Below are positions 1 through 8,013 of a stretch of DNA of 64,000 nt, in pieces. Numbering within the stretch: the stretch's first letter is position 1; every line of letters begins with the position of its first letter. A model generated the notes under the pieces. The model was not told where the DNA came from and did no database searches. It was given only the letters and a program-made list of their open reading frames with translations. The position numbers and the translations under genes are program-made. The stretch is from Nitratireductor indicus C115 (GTDB lineage Bacteria > Pseudomonadota > Alphaproteobacteria > Rhizobiales > Rhizobiaceae), in assembly GCF_000300515.1 (NCBI RefSeq), contig NZ_AMSI01000008.1:186001-250000 (forward strand), read 5' to 3'.

Positions 1-2033
1 AGGCCTCGCTGGATACGCCGCCGCCGGTCGAGGGGCTGACGCGGGCCCTGCCTGCGGCCGACGCCCGGGTGCTCGACTATCTGTCGCGGGAAGATGAGGT
101 CCTGAAACTGGCGCATGGCCGGGAGCGTGTTGCGCTTCTGTGGGATGCATGCGCCCTGCCGGACTATCGAAAGATAGCACCCGCCCAACATGCCGAGCTT
201 GTGAGCGCGGTGTTCAGCGACCTGGCGCGTTTAGGCCACGTTGATGAAGATTATATGGCAGATCAGGTGCAGCGGGCCTCTTCCACTGAGGGTGATATCG
301 ACGCATTGTCGCAGCGGATCGCGCAAATCCGCACCTGGACCTTCGTTTCACACCGGCCGGGGTGGCTGGCCAATCCGACACACTGGCAAGAAAAAACACG
401 CGAGATTGAGGACAGTCTGTCCGATGCGTTGCATGAGCGATTGACGAAACGCTTCGTGGACCGCAGGACTTCCGTGCTCATGAAGCGTCTGAGAGAGAAT
501 GCAATGCCGGAAGCAGAAGTCAGTCCCGTTGGCGAAGTGCTGGTCGAGGGACATCATGTTGGGGAAATGCAGGGGTTCCGCTTCACCGCCGACCGTTCGG
601 CGGAGGGAGAGGATGCACGCGCGGTGAAGACTGCTGCGCAGAAGGCCCTGGCTGTCGAGTTCGAGGCGCGCGCGGATCGTTTCGCTGCATGCGCGAATGG
701 CGACTTGGCGTTGGATTCCGACGGTTTCGTGCGTTGGCTTGGACAGCCGGTGGCGACGCTGGTTGCCGGCGAAGAGGCGCTCAAGCCCCGCGCGGTGCTT
801 CTGGCGGACGAGCAGCTTACCGGCGCGTCGCGTGACAAGGTTGCCGCCCGCGTCGAGCGTTTCGTGTCCTTCCAGATCGAATCGCTCTTGAAACCGCTGA
901 TCGATCTCAGAGATTCGGAAAGCCTTTCCGGCATGGCGCGCGGCATCGCGTTCCAGCTCGCGGAGAATTTCGGCCTGCTCAATCGCCGCAATGTTGCCGA
1001 GGATGTGCGGGCGCTCGATCAGGATGCGCGCGCTGCGCTGCGCCGTCTGGGCGTGCGCTTCGGCGCGTATCATATCTTTGTGCCGGCGCTCATCAAACCG
1101 GCACCGGCAGGGCTCATGACGCTTCTTTGGGCGCTGAAGAACGATGCCAAGGACAAGCCAGGCTTTGGCGATGTGGTGGCTGCGCTTTCTGCCGGCCGTA
1201 CCTCAATCGTTTCGGAACCCAGTTTCGAGCGCGCCTTCTATGGTCTGGCGGGTTATCGCAATCTGGGACGCCGCGCGGTGCGCGTCGATATTCTGGAGCG
1301 GCTTGCCGATCTCATTCGTCCGGCGCTGGCCTGGAAGCCGGGCACCGGCTCGCGGCCGGATGGCGGCTATGATGGCGGGGCCTTCGTGGTGACGCCCGCC
1401 ATGATGTCGATCCTTGGGGCGACAGCCGACGATATGGAAGCGATTCTAAAGGGGCTCGGTTACCGTGGGGAGCCGAAGCCTGCCGAGGAGGTCGCTGCGC
1501 ATCTGAAGTCTCTGGAAGATGCTGCGCAGACCCCAGCCGCGCCGCAGGCGGCTTCCACCGAAGCGACCGAGGTTTCGGCCGATGCAGGCGAGGCTGTTTC
1601 GGAAGCGTCGCCTGAGCAGGAGGCCGAAAAGCCGGCAGAGGCTGTCGAGAGCGCGCCGGTTTCGAGCGAGGCTGCTGTGGTGGAAGCGCCGGCTGCCGAC
1701 ACCGAGGTGGCTTCGGCTGGAGAGGCCGCGCCTGAGGAGGAGCCGAAGCCGGTTCTTCTGTGGCGCCAGGGGCGCTTTGACGGACCGCGCAAGCGTCAGG
1801 GCCAGAGGCCGACGGGCAAGGGTGGCGAGCGTCATGGCCGGCCTGGCGGTGGGCGCGAACAGCGGGACGGCGGTGCTCCGCATCGCGGCAAGCCGCGTGT
1901 GCGCGACGGCGACAAGCACGGCGCCAAGCACAAGGGCGCGCCGCAGCGTCAGCGCGAGGAGCGTCCGGTTCGCATCGATCCGGATTCGCCTTTCGCGAAG
2001 CTGGCCGCACTCAAGGAACAGCTGAAGAAGTAG
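1..2033 (+). CDS. SUV3-like ATP-dependent RNA helicase, C-terminal part (gene enters from left)
   Basis: The reading frame is open from the first full codon at position 3, so the start and the helicase motor motifs lie outside the window. What remains resembles the C-terminal half of the mitochondrial-SUV3-like helicases of alphaproteobacteria: a helical region, then a basic tail. After about residue 500 of the visible part comes a low-complexity Ala/Glu/Pro linker, then an Arg/Gly/Lys-rich tail (about 1780-1990) likely to bind RNA. The S4-domain gene follows after 4 bases, so the two are probably cotranscribed and both act on RNA. Assignment rests on recalled family similarity, because the Walker motifs are not visible. 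A GTG at 69 is available but is not the likely start. Confidence 0.8.
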   Translation, partial: ASLDTPPPVEGLTRALPAADARVLDYLSREDEVLKLAHGRERVALLWDACALPDYRKIAPAQHAELVSAVFSDLARLGHVDEDYMADQVQRASSTEGDIDALSQRIAQIRTWTFVSHRPGWLANPTHWQEKTREIEDSLSDALHERLTKRFVDRRTSVLMKRLRENAMPEAEVSPVGEVLVEGHHVGEMQGFRFTADRSAEGEDARAVKTAAQKALAVEFEARADRFAACANGDLALDSDGFVRWLGQPVATLVAGEEALKPRAVLLADEQLTGASRDKVAARVERFVSFQIESLLKPLIDLRDSESLSGMARGIAFQLAENFGLLNRRNVAEDVRALDQDARAALRRLGVRFGAYHIFVPALIKPAPAGLMTLLWALKNDAKDKPGFGDVVAALSAGRTSIVSEPSFERAFYGLAGYRNLGRRAVRVDILERLADLIRPALAWKPGTGSRPDGGYDGGAFVVTPAMMSILGATADDMEAILKGLGYRGEPKPAEEVAAHLKSLEDAAQTPAAPQAASTEATEVSADAGEAVSEASPEQEAEKPAEAVESAPVSSEAAVVEAPAADTEVASAGEAAPEEEPKPVLLWRQGRFDGPRKRQGQRPTGKGGERHGRPGGGREQRDGGAPHRGKPRVRDGDKHGAKHKGAPQRQREERPVRIDPDSPFAKLAALKEQLKK

Positions 2034-2037
2034 GTTC

Positions 2038-2433
2038 ATGCCGCCAGCAGAAGCAGCCACCGAGCGCCAGCGCATCGACAAGTGGCTGTTTTTTGCGCGT
2101 GTCGTGAAGTCGCGCTCGCTTGCCGCCAAACTCGCGCAGGCGGGCGGCGTGCGGGTTAACCGCAACAAGATCGAGCAGGCTGCCTATGCGGTGAAGCCGG
2201 GGGATGTGCTGACCATCACCCTTGAGCGTCGTGTTCTCGTCTATCGCGTGCTGGCGCCGGGCACGCGCCGGGGACCTGCCGAGGAAGCGCGTCTCTTATA
2301 CGAAGATCTTTCGCCAATGCCGTCGGCGACGGGGCCAGGCGCGGAAACGGCTGTCGCGGCGCGAGACCCCGGAACCGGGCGCCCGACGAAGAGAGACCGT
2401 CGCCTGCTCGACCGCTGGCGAGATGGGCAATAG
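2038..2433 (+). CDS. S4-domain RNA-binding protein (HslR/Hsp15-like)
   Basis: A 131-residue protein whose residues about 10-70 form an S4 RNA-binding fold, beginning RIDKWLFFARVVKSR and continuing through a GGVRVN turn and KPGD. This matches Hsp15/HslR, which binds stalled 50S subunits carrying nascent chains. The C-terminus is charged and low in complexity. It starts 4 bases after the helicase stop, which indicates translational coupling. Ribosome rescue is inferred from the family; the domain itself is clear. Confidence 0.85.
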   Translation: MPPAEAATERQRIDKWLFFARVVKSRSLAAKLAQAGGVRVNRNKIEQAAYAVKPGDVLTITLERRVLVYRVLAPGTRRGPAEEARLLYEDLSPMPSATGPGAETAVAARDPGTGRPTKRDRRLLDRWRDGQ

Positions 2434-2438
2434 ATCTG

Positions 2439-2464
2439 CACCGTCTCGCAAGGGGCGGTGTTTT
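2439..2464 (+). terminator. Possible rho-independent terminator after the S4 gene
   Basis: CACCG at 2439 pairs with CGGTG ending at 2460, extended by wobble pairs, with a six-base loop and four T residues after it. It sits just beyond the S4-protein stop. The short T run makes it a weak candidate. Confidence 0.45.
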
Positions 2465-2697
2465 GTGCCTCGCTGCAAAATTCCCGGCCAGTCGAGGCTG
2501 GCGATTGCTGTCTTCAAGCCTGCTGGAGCGTTTGGAGAATTTCGGCCCTGCCAATATCGACTGGGCCACGATTGACCGGGCTTTGAAAAGTCATTCCCCC
2601 TGCGACGATTGCGGCGCAACAACGGGCCTTGCAACGGCCTTGCAAAGGGGTTACCTCACCACTCGACATTCGTGAATGCTGTCAGCCGAGAGCGCCA

Positions 2698-3036
2698 ATG
2701 ACCTATATCGTCACCGACAATTGCATCAAGTGCAAGTATATGGACTGTATAGAAGTCTGTCCGGTGGACTGTTTCTATGAAGGCGACAACATGCTCGTCA
2801 TTCATCCCGACGAGTGCATCGATTGCGGCGTTTGCGAACCCGAATGTCCGGCAGAAGCCATCAAGCCCGATACTGAGCCGGGCCTAGACCAGTGGTTGCA
2901 GATCAATGCCGAATATGCGGAAAAATGGCCGAACATCACGGCCAAGAAAGAGCCGCCGGCCGATGCGAAGGAATTCGACGGGGTCGAAGGCAAGTATGAA
3001 AAATACTTCTCGCCGGAGCCGGGCGAGGGCGACTAG
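2698..3036 (+). CDS. fdxA: Ferredoxin FdxA, 7Fe-type (3Fe-4S/4Fe-4S)
   Basis: A 112-residue soluble electron carrier. The first cluster motif lies in [19 protein letters not shown] and the second in [15 protein letters not shown], the spacing of seven-iron ferredoxins of the Azotobacter FdI / rhizobial FdxA kind. The C-terminal extension (residues about 60-112), ending in acidic residues, is normal for the family. The ATG at 2698 was chosen because the family begins MTYIVT; an in-frame ATG 69 bases upstream would add unrelated sequence. It stands alone, between a weak terminator and a long intergenic region, and its partner is not evident from context. Confidence 0.95.
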   Translation: MTYIVTDNCIKCKYMDCIEVCPVDCFYEGDNMLVIHPDECIDCGVCEPECPAEAIKPDTEPGLDQWLQINAEYAEKWPNITAKKEPPADAKEFDGVEGKYEKYFSPEPGEGD

Positions 3037-3573
3037 CCTGCCCATGTGACCGCCGGATCGGCTTCGTGCCATTTCCGGAATATGGTTCCCGTAATTCGGG
3101 AACCTCGGGCAAGAACAAGAACCGGCATGAATGGATGTCGCGCAGCAGTGTTTTGCCGCGACAACTGTGCGCATGCGGCAAATTGTTGATTCTTTCAGCT
3201 TTTTGTGATAGGTTCAATTTATCATGCCGGTGACAAAACGTCTTTTTATGGCGCGCACACGAACTCATCACTGAAAGTGGGGCTCAATTCCGGACCAGAA
3301 CATTCTGGGTCAGGTTGTTTTGGTTTGAGTATCGGGCCTTCGGTGCAGGCGCGATTTTAATCTCTCCGGAGTTGCACTTTCCTTGTGCCCGACAGGCCGG
3401 TTGGCGACCGGGTCGTTGGTCTTGCCTTTGGCGATGCTGCGATCCCTTTACAGCGCTGTGCGTTCTCTTGAGTGCACAAAGGCAGCTGTAAGTTATTGAA
3501 TTTGCGCATCGCGCTTTCCGAAAGCCAGCTCCGGTTTTCGGGGCGGTGGGCTAAGAACAGGAGTGTTAGGCGG
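3037..3573. other. Long intergenic region with two hairpins upstream of carD
   Basis: No convincing gene in 537 bases. Two structures stand out. One is a perfect hairpin GGTTCCCG/CGGGAACC (3084-3104, loop TAATT) about 50 bases after fdxA, which lacks a T run and could be a processing or stop signal. The other is a nested stem: TCGGGC (3332-3337) with GCCCGA (3387-3392), enclosing GTGCA (3343-3347) with TGCAC (3373-3377). The second lies in what would be a long carD leader or a separate small RNA. The carD ribosome-binding site (AACAGGAG) is near 3556-3563. Confidence 0.45.
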
Positions 3574-4143
3574 ATGACCACCCAGCAGAAGAAATCGGCG
3601 CAGCGCCAGGGATTCAAGACTGGCGAGTTTATTGTGTATCCGGCGCATGGCGTCGGGCAAATCGTCACAATCGAAGAGCAGGAAGTCGCCGGTCACAAGC
3701 TGGAATTGTTCGTCATCGATTTCCAGAAGGACAAGATGCGCCTCAAGGTGCCGGTTGCAAAGGCAACCTCTATCGGCATGCGCAAGCTTTCCGAGACGGA
3801 TTATGTCGACCGCGCCCTCAAGGTCGTTCAGGGCCGTGCCCGCGTGAAGCGCACCATGTGGTCGCGCCGCGCGCAGGAATATGATGCGAAGATCAATTCG
3901 GGCGATCTCATTTCCATCTCCGAGGTGGTGCGCGACCTGTACCGTGCCGACAACCAGCCGGAGCAGTCCTATTCGGAGCGTCAGCTTTATGAAGCAGCGC
4001 TCGACCGTATGGCGCGCGAGATCGCTGCCGTGAACCGGATGTCGGAGACCGAGGCGGTTCGCCTCATCGAGGTCAACCTCAACAAGGGTCCGCGCCGCGG
4101 CAAGGCCGATAATGAGGAAGCCGAGAAGGAAGAGGCTGCATAA
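3574..4143 (+). CDS. CarD-family transcriptional regulator
   Basis: A 189-residue protein. Residues about 12-70 (FKTGEFIVYPAHGVGQI onward) are the CarD/CdnL RNA-polymerase-interaction domain, which contacts the beta subunit and stabilises open complexes. The middle is a helical DNA-binding domain (RRAQEYDAKINSGD, EVVRDLYR, LYEAALDRMAREIAAV), and the tail is acidic. The ATG at 3574 has AGGAG about 12 bases upstream and fits the family N-terminus, whereas the upstream in-frame ATG at 3472 has no family-like sequence. A strong terminator follows, so the gene is probably monocistronic. CarD members are essential, rRNA-linked regulators in several alphaproteobacteria. Confidence 0.93.
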   Translation: MTTQQKKSAQRQGFKTGEFIVYPAHGVGQIVTIEEQEVAGHKLELFVIDFQKDKMRLKVPVAKATSIGMRKLSETDYVDRALKVVQGRARVKRTMWSRRAQEYDAKINSGDLISISEVVRDLYRADNQPEQSYSERQLYEAALDRMAREIAAVNRMSETEAVRLIEVNLNKGPRRGKADNEEAEKEEAA

Positions 4144-4170
4144 GCCAACCCTCCTAAACTGCTTTTGCGA

Positions 4171-4199
4171 AACCCGGTCTTTCGAGGCCGGGTTTTTTG
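4171..4199 (+). terminator. Rho-independent terminator after carD
   Basis: AACCCGG (4171-4177) pairs with CCGGGTT (4188-4194), extended inward by a wobble and a C-G pair, then a T-rich run. Placement 28 bases after the carD stop and the uridine tract make this a standard intrinsic terminator. Confidence 0.85.
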
Positions 4200-4203
4200 T
4201 TTG

Positions 4204-4310
4204 GCTAAAGCGCGACGCGATCTTTCAGGTTCGCCCCTTACGCTTTAAGTCCTTGATCTTACCCATCTCTTCATCCCGGAACCAGCTCCCACTTCCGGGA
4301 GACATGCGTA
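4204..4310. repeat. Rhizobial-type palindromic intergenic repeat, copy 1
   Basis: This contains the hairpin TCCCGGAA (4274-4281) / TTCCGGGA (4293-4300) and ends GACATGCG. The layout (AGCGCGACGCGATCTTTC, CTTTAAGTCCTTGATC, paired CCGGAA/TTCCGG, then ACATGCG) is the one I recall from abundant intergenic repeats in Brucella and rhizobia. A second, more diverged copy sits at 5513-5570, so the two flank rpoH2. Confidence 0.65.
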
Positions 4311-4339
4311 GGTTGCTGGAATGTGCGCCTGGTCGCGCT

Positions 4340-4365
4340 GGAACTTTTTCTCATTTCGTCACGTT
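4340..4365 (+). promoter_or_regulatory. EcfG (general stress sigma) type promoter for rpoH2
   Basis: GGAAC at 4340-4344, a 17-base spacer and CGTT at 4362-4365 match the EcfG/RpoE2 consensus GGAAC-N16/17-CGTT. It points at rpoH2 with a leader of about 210 bases. In Sinorhizobium and Brucella rpoH2 is a known target of the PhyR-EcfG stress response, which agrees with this reading. Transcription here is inferred from sequence only. Confidence 0.7.
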
Positions 4366-4583
4366 ACTTCAGGTGATGTCCGCAAAGGCCGGCCATTTTC
4401 ATGACCGGTTCGCAGGACATCCGTCATTTGACGCCCTTGCGTGATCCGTTCGGGTGTCAGGGGCGTTCTTACAGATGAGCCGCGCAATCGAGCCGCGCAC
4501 TGGCGCGCCGATGCGCACTGCCTGGAAAGCGTCACCACTCGCAGTGACTGCGGGCTGGCGCAGCGAACGCGGAGAACGGCACC

Positions 4584-5441
4584 ATGCAGGACCTGGCAGA
4601 ACGGAAACTCGTTCGGGCGGCCATGAAGGCGCCCTACCTCAATGCGGAAAAAGAGCAGGAACTGGCGGAGCGCTGGTGCGAGAAGCATGACCAGCAGGCA
4701 CTCCACGAGATTACCATCGCGCATATGAGGCTGGTGATCGCCATGGCTTCGCGCTTCCGCAATTTCGGGCTGCCGGTCGGTGATCTTATCCAGGAGGGTC
4801 ATATCGGGCTTCTCGAGGCTGCTGCCCGCTTTGATCCCGCCCGAAGCGTTCGCTTTTCCACCTACGCGGCGTGGTGGATCCGGGCTTCCATGCAGGATTA
4901 TGTCTTGCGCAACTGGTCGATCGTGCGAGGCGGAACGAGCTCCGCCCAGAAGGCTCTTTTCTTCAACTACCGCCGCCTGCGGGCGAAATTACAGAAGAGT
5001 ACGGGTACGGCGAGCGAAATTCACCGCGAAGCGGCCCAGATACTGGGTGTCTCCGTGGCCGATGTCGCGTTGATGGATGCCCGGCTGTCCGGCTCTGACA
5101 TATCGTTGAACGCACCCGTGCATGAGGAGGGCGACAACAGCACCGAACGCATGAATTTCCTGCCTTCGGATGAGGCGCCGATTGATGAGACCGTGGAACA
5201 CAAGATCGATGCGGAGCGCCATTCCATCTGGCTGGCCGATGCGCTCGGTGTGCTCGACGGTCGAGAATTGCAGATCATTCGAGAACGCCGCCTGAGCGAA
5301 GACGGGGCGACGCTGGAGGCGCTCGGCAACGAGTTGGGTATTTCCAAGGAACGTGTGCGGCAGATCGAGAACCGCGCGCTGGAAAAACTGCGCACAGCGC
5401 TTTCCAATGCGCATCCGGGGCTTGTTGTTTCTCCGGCTTGA
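4584..5441 (+). CDS. rpoH2: RNA polymerase sigma-32 factor, RpoH2 type
   Basis: A 285-residue heat-shock sigma factor. Region 2 is seen in AHMRLVIAMASRFRNFGLPVGDLIQEG and RFSTYAAWWIRASMQDY. The RpoH-specific box is QKALFFNYRRLRAKL, and region 4 ends in LGISKERVRQIENRALEKLR. The N-terminus (VRAAMKAPYLNAEKEQELAERW) resembles rhizobial RpoH2 rather than RpoH1. It is flanked by two copies of a palindromic repeat and preceded by an EcfG-type promoter, so it is probably a second-tier stress regulator. No partner gene overlaps it. Confidence 0.93.
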   Translation: MQDLAERKLVRAAMKAPYLNAEKEQELAERWCEKHDQQALHEITIAHMRLVIAMASRFRNFGLPVGDLIQEGHIGLLEAAARFDPARSVRFSTYAAWWIRASMQDYVLRNWSIVRGGTSSAQKALFFNYRRLRAKLQKSTGTASEIHREAAQILGVSVADVALMDARLSGSDISLNAPVHEEGDNSTERMNFLPSDEAPIDETVEHKIDAERHSIWLADALGVLDGRELQIIRERRLSEDGATLEALGNELGISKERVRQIENRALEKLRTALSNAHPGLVVSPA

Positions 5442-5512
5442 ACCGGCAGTTCTTCAGTGGCTCGGCGGAAATCCAATGAGCATGCCGAGCGTGTCGAACC
5501 ACGGCGCAGCGC

Positions 5513-5570
5513 TCGTGCGTATGTCCTTATCCTGGAACAAATTCCCATTCCCGGGAAACATGCGTTCAAT
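5513..5570. repeat. Rhizobial-type palindromic intergenic repeat, copy 2
   Basis: CCTGGAA near 5531 and TTCCCGG at 5548-5554 form an imperfect hairpin, followed by GAAACATGCG, aligning with the copy at 4204-4310. It lies between the convergent ends of rpoH2 and the M48 protease gene. Confidence 0.55.
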
Positions 5571-5606
5571 GGAGCATGACCGACGCCACCAGCGCGGTGG
5601 ATTTCC

Positions 5607-7088
5607 TCATTCGTCGGTGATGATCTTGACTTTCGTTCCCACCGACGGCGTTCCGCCGGGGCCGAGCGCGTTCAGAAGGCGGAAAAGTTCTACCTTGCGA
5701 TCAACGCCTTTCATACGGGCGGCAAGGGACCCGAGGGTTTCGCCCGGTTGCACCGTGATGACGCGAATGCGCAAGGGCTTGAGGGCCGCGCGTTCAGTCG
5801 ACGAGAGAATGCGGAAAGTCTGGCCCACATCGCCCGCAACTGCATCGAGTTCCGTGCTGGTGGCCGGAGCTGCCGTCAGAAGGCGGTAAACCTGCCCTCC
5901 GGAGCGGATGACGGTAACGTCGAACTTCCAGTTGTCGGCCGCCGCGCGCGCTTTGGCTGCCGGGCGGCCATTGAGTGTGAATTCACGGATCGAGCCTGGT
6001 TCGAGACCAGCCACCCAGCCGCTGGTCAGATATTGCGTCAGCGGTGTGCTTTCGGGGACGGTCGCGCCGTCGAAGCGGATCGCTATGTCGCCCGGACCGA
6101 CAGCCGTCACGGCCTTGGCCGAATTGTCGATGATGAAGCCATCCGGCACACGAAAAGCCACCCCAAGGCCGGGATGCAGGAAGTCGCGCCCGCGAACGAA
6201 GCCTTCTTCGGGGGAGTCCCCGTAGATCATCCCGTCGATACCTGCGAGGAAGGAATCCCGGTCGCGATTGCCGCTGCCGGGCTGTTCCATTTCACGCGCA
6301 TGGCGCTGAGCAAGCTCGATGCGGCGCGGGGCGTTCGGGTGGCTGGCGAGGAAGTCGAGGCTCGCATCCGTCGCACCGCTCACGCTGCGAAAACCCTGAT
6401 AGGAATCCATGGCCTGCAGGAAACGCGCTGCCGCAAACGCGTCATAGCCCGAATTCGCCACGGTCTTGATGCCGATGCGGTCTGCTTCCAGCTCCTGGTT
6501 GCGGGAGAACTGGGCAAGCCGCAGCTTGCCGCGCACCAGGGCGGACTGCGTCTCGGCATCCTGGCCAAGCACTTCCGTCACCACCTTGTTGGCGAGCTTT
6601 TCCTCGGCTTCCTTGCGCTGGCGCTCGATGCCGTGATTGGCAGTCACATGCGCCATCTCATGGGCAAGCACGGCGGCGAGTTCAGCGGAATCATTGGCAA
6701 GGGCCAGAAGGCCGCGGGTGACGTAGAGATAGCCGCCGGGCAGCGCGAAAGCGTTGACGTTCGGCGAATTCAGAATGGTGATGCGATAAGCGGGCGCGGT
6801 GTTCTGGTCCTCGAAGGTCAGGGAGCCGACCACTTTTGCGACCATCCGTTCCAGCTTCGGATCGGAATATTCGCCACCATAGGTTTGCAGGATACGCGGA
6901 TGCTGCTGACCCGCCTGACGGGCAAGCCGGTTGCCGCGCGAAACCGAGTCCACGGTGACCGGGTTGGACGACGGCATGAACGCGCCAGTGCTGGCGTCGA
7001 TCATCTGACAGCCGGAAAGGCTCGTGGCGAAGACAAGGGCAAGGGCCGCGCCGAACGAGTGGCGGCGCGCAACGGACACGGATTTCAT
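5607..7088 (-). CDS. M48-family zinc metalloprotease lipoprotein with C-terminal LysM-like domain
   Basis: A 493-residue periplasmic protease. A hydrophobic signal ends in the lipobox LSGC (Cys27). The M48 catalytic HEMAH (residues 143-147) supplies two zinc ligands and the general base, and ELEADRIG later supplies the third ligand. A linker is followed by a last segment of about 50 residues (VITVQPGETLGSLAARM... VGTKVKII) that looks like LysM. This layout matches BepA/YfgC-like proteases that maintain outer-membrane assembly. The ATG at 7088 places the signal peptide directly at the N-terminus; the frame stays open upstream without one. Confidence 0.88.
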   Translation of the reverse strand: MKSVSVARRHSFGAALALVFATSLSGCQMIDASTGAFMPSSNPVTVDSVSRGNRLARQAGQQHPRILQTYGGEYSDPKLERMVAKVVGSLTFEDQNTAPAYRITILNSPNVNAFALPGGYLYVTRGLLALANDSAELAAVLAHEMAHVTANHGIERQRKEAEEKLANKVVTEVLGQDAETQSALVRGKLRLAQFSRNQELEADRIGIKTVANSGYDAFAAARFLQAMDSYQGFRSVSGATDASLDFLASHPNAPRRIELAQRHAREMEQPGSGNRDRDSFLAGIDGMIYGDSPEEGFVRGRDFLHPGLGVAFRVPDGFIIDNSAKAVTAVGPGDIAIRFDGATVPESTPLTQYLTSGWVAGLEPGSIREFTLNGRPAAKARAAADNWKFDVTVIRSGGQVYRLLTAAPATSTELDAVAGDVGQTFRILSSTERAALKPLRIRVITVQPGETLGSLAARMKGVDRKVELFRLLNALGPGGTPSVGTKVKIITDE

Positions 7089-7260
7089 TTTGGCGAGCGC
7101 TCGCGTGGACAGGACGCGTCCTTCCGGGTTCTTGTTGCCAGTTCTACGGTCACGGCAATGCGGTGACGGCGCATTGGGTTCCCCATCGCACATCTTATCC
7201 TATTCGGCGCTGCAAAAAGAACATGCAGGGAAAAAGAGGAATCAATTTGTCCGCACGATA

Positions 7261-8013
7261 TTATCTCTTTTCGCGCCTTCCACCTATGTATCGATTGAAG
7301 GCTTCGGAACCGTTACCGGCGAGAAATTCAGATGCCGGGCCGAAACCCGCGACCGTTCCAGCCTCGATGAACACCATCGTCCGGCACAGGCGTTCCGCGT
7401 CGCGCGGATCGTGGGTCGCCATCAGGGTGGTCATGGCCTGCTCTTCATGAAGGGCCGCGATCAGATCCAGCATCTCGTCGCGCAAAGCAGGACCGAGCGA
7501 GGCAAAAGGCTCATCAAGAAGTAAAACGGGTTGCTTGCGGATCAGGACACGGGCAAGCGCAACACGTTGGCGTTCGCCGCCCGAAAGCGCCTGCGGCAGG
7601 CGGGTTTCCTTGCCGGCAAGGCCGGTGCGCCGCAGGGCCTTGCTGACGGCCTCACGGTCTTCCTCCGTCAGCCGCAATGAAGTTGAGCGGCCCAGGCCGA
7701 CATTCTGGGCAACGGTGAGATGGGAAAAGAGATTGTTTTCCTGAAAAACCATGGAAACCGGTCTGCGGTGAGGCGCAAGGCTGGCAACATCCGCGCCGCC
7801 GATCCGGATATGCCCCGAAGCAGGTGTTTCGAAGCCCGCGATGAGGCTCAGAAGCGTCGATTTGCCCGATCCGCTCGGTCCCATCACGGCAACGATGTCG
7901 GATGCGGCGAGGGTGAGGTTGAAATTCATGGCCGTTCCGCCCGGATAGGCGAAGCGCACATTCTCCAGGCCGATCCCGGCGCCGTCGGCAGGATTGTTCT
8001 TGGCGGTGCTCAT
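7261..8013 (-). CDS. thiQ: Thiamine ABC transporter ATP-binding protein ThiQ
   Basis: A 250-residue ATPase with Walker [11 protein letters not shown]-loop [12 protein letters not shown], signature LSGGERQR and Walker [12 protein letters not shown]. It powers uptake of thiamine and thiamine pyrophosphate through ThiP. Its ATG overlaps the thiP stop by four bases, so translation is coupled. It is the last gene of the TPP-riboswitch-controlled thiB-thiP-thiQ operon. Confidence 0.95.
   Translation of the reverse strand: MSTAKNNPADGAGIGLENVRFAYPGGTAMNFNLTLAASDIVAVMGPSGSGKSTLLSLIAGFETPASGHIRIGGADVASLAPHRRPVSMVFQENNLFSHLTVAQNVGLGRSTSLRLTEEDREAVSKALRRTGLAGKETRLPQALSGGERQRVALARVLIRKQPVLLLDEPFASLGPALRDEMLDLIAALHEEQAMTTLMATHDPRDAERLCRTMVFIEAGTVAGFGPASEFLAGNGSEAFNRYIGGRREKR

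Larger units (their letters stand above)
4144..4583. other. Intergenic region between carD and rpoH2
   Basis: No gene is seen in these 440 bases. It holds the carD terminator, one palindromic repeat and the EcfG-like promoter, each listed separately. The final 200 bases form the presumed rpoH2 leader, in which I recognise no named RNA thermometer. Confidence 0.6.
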
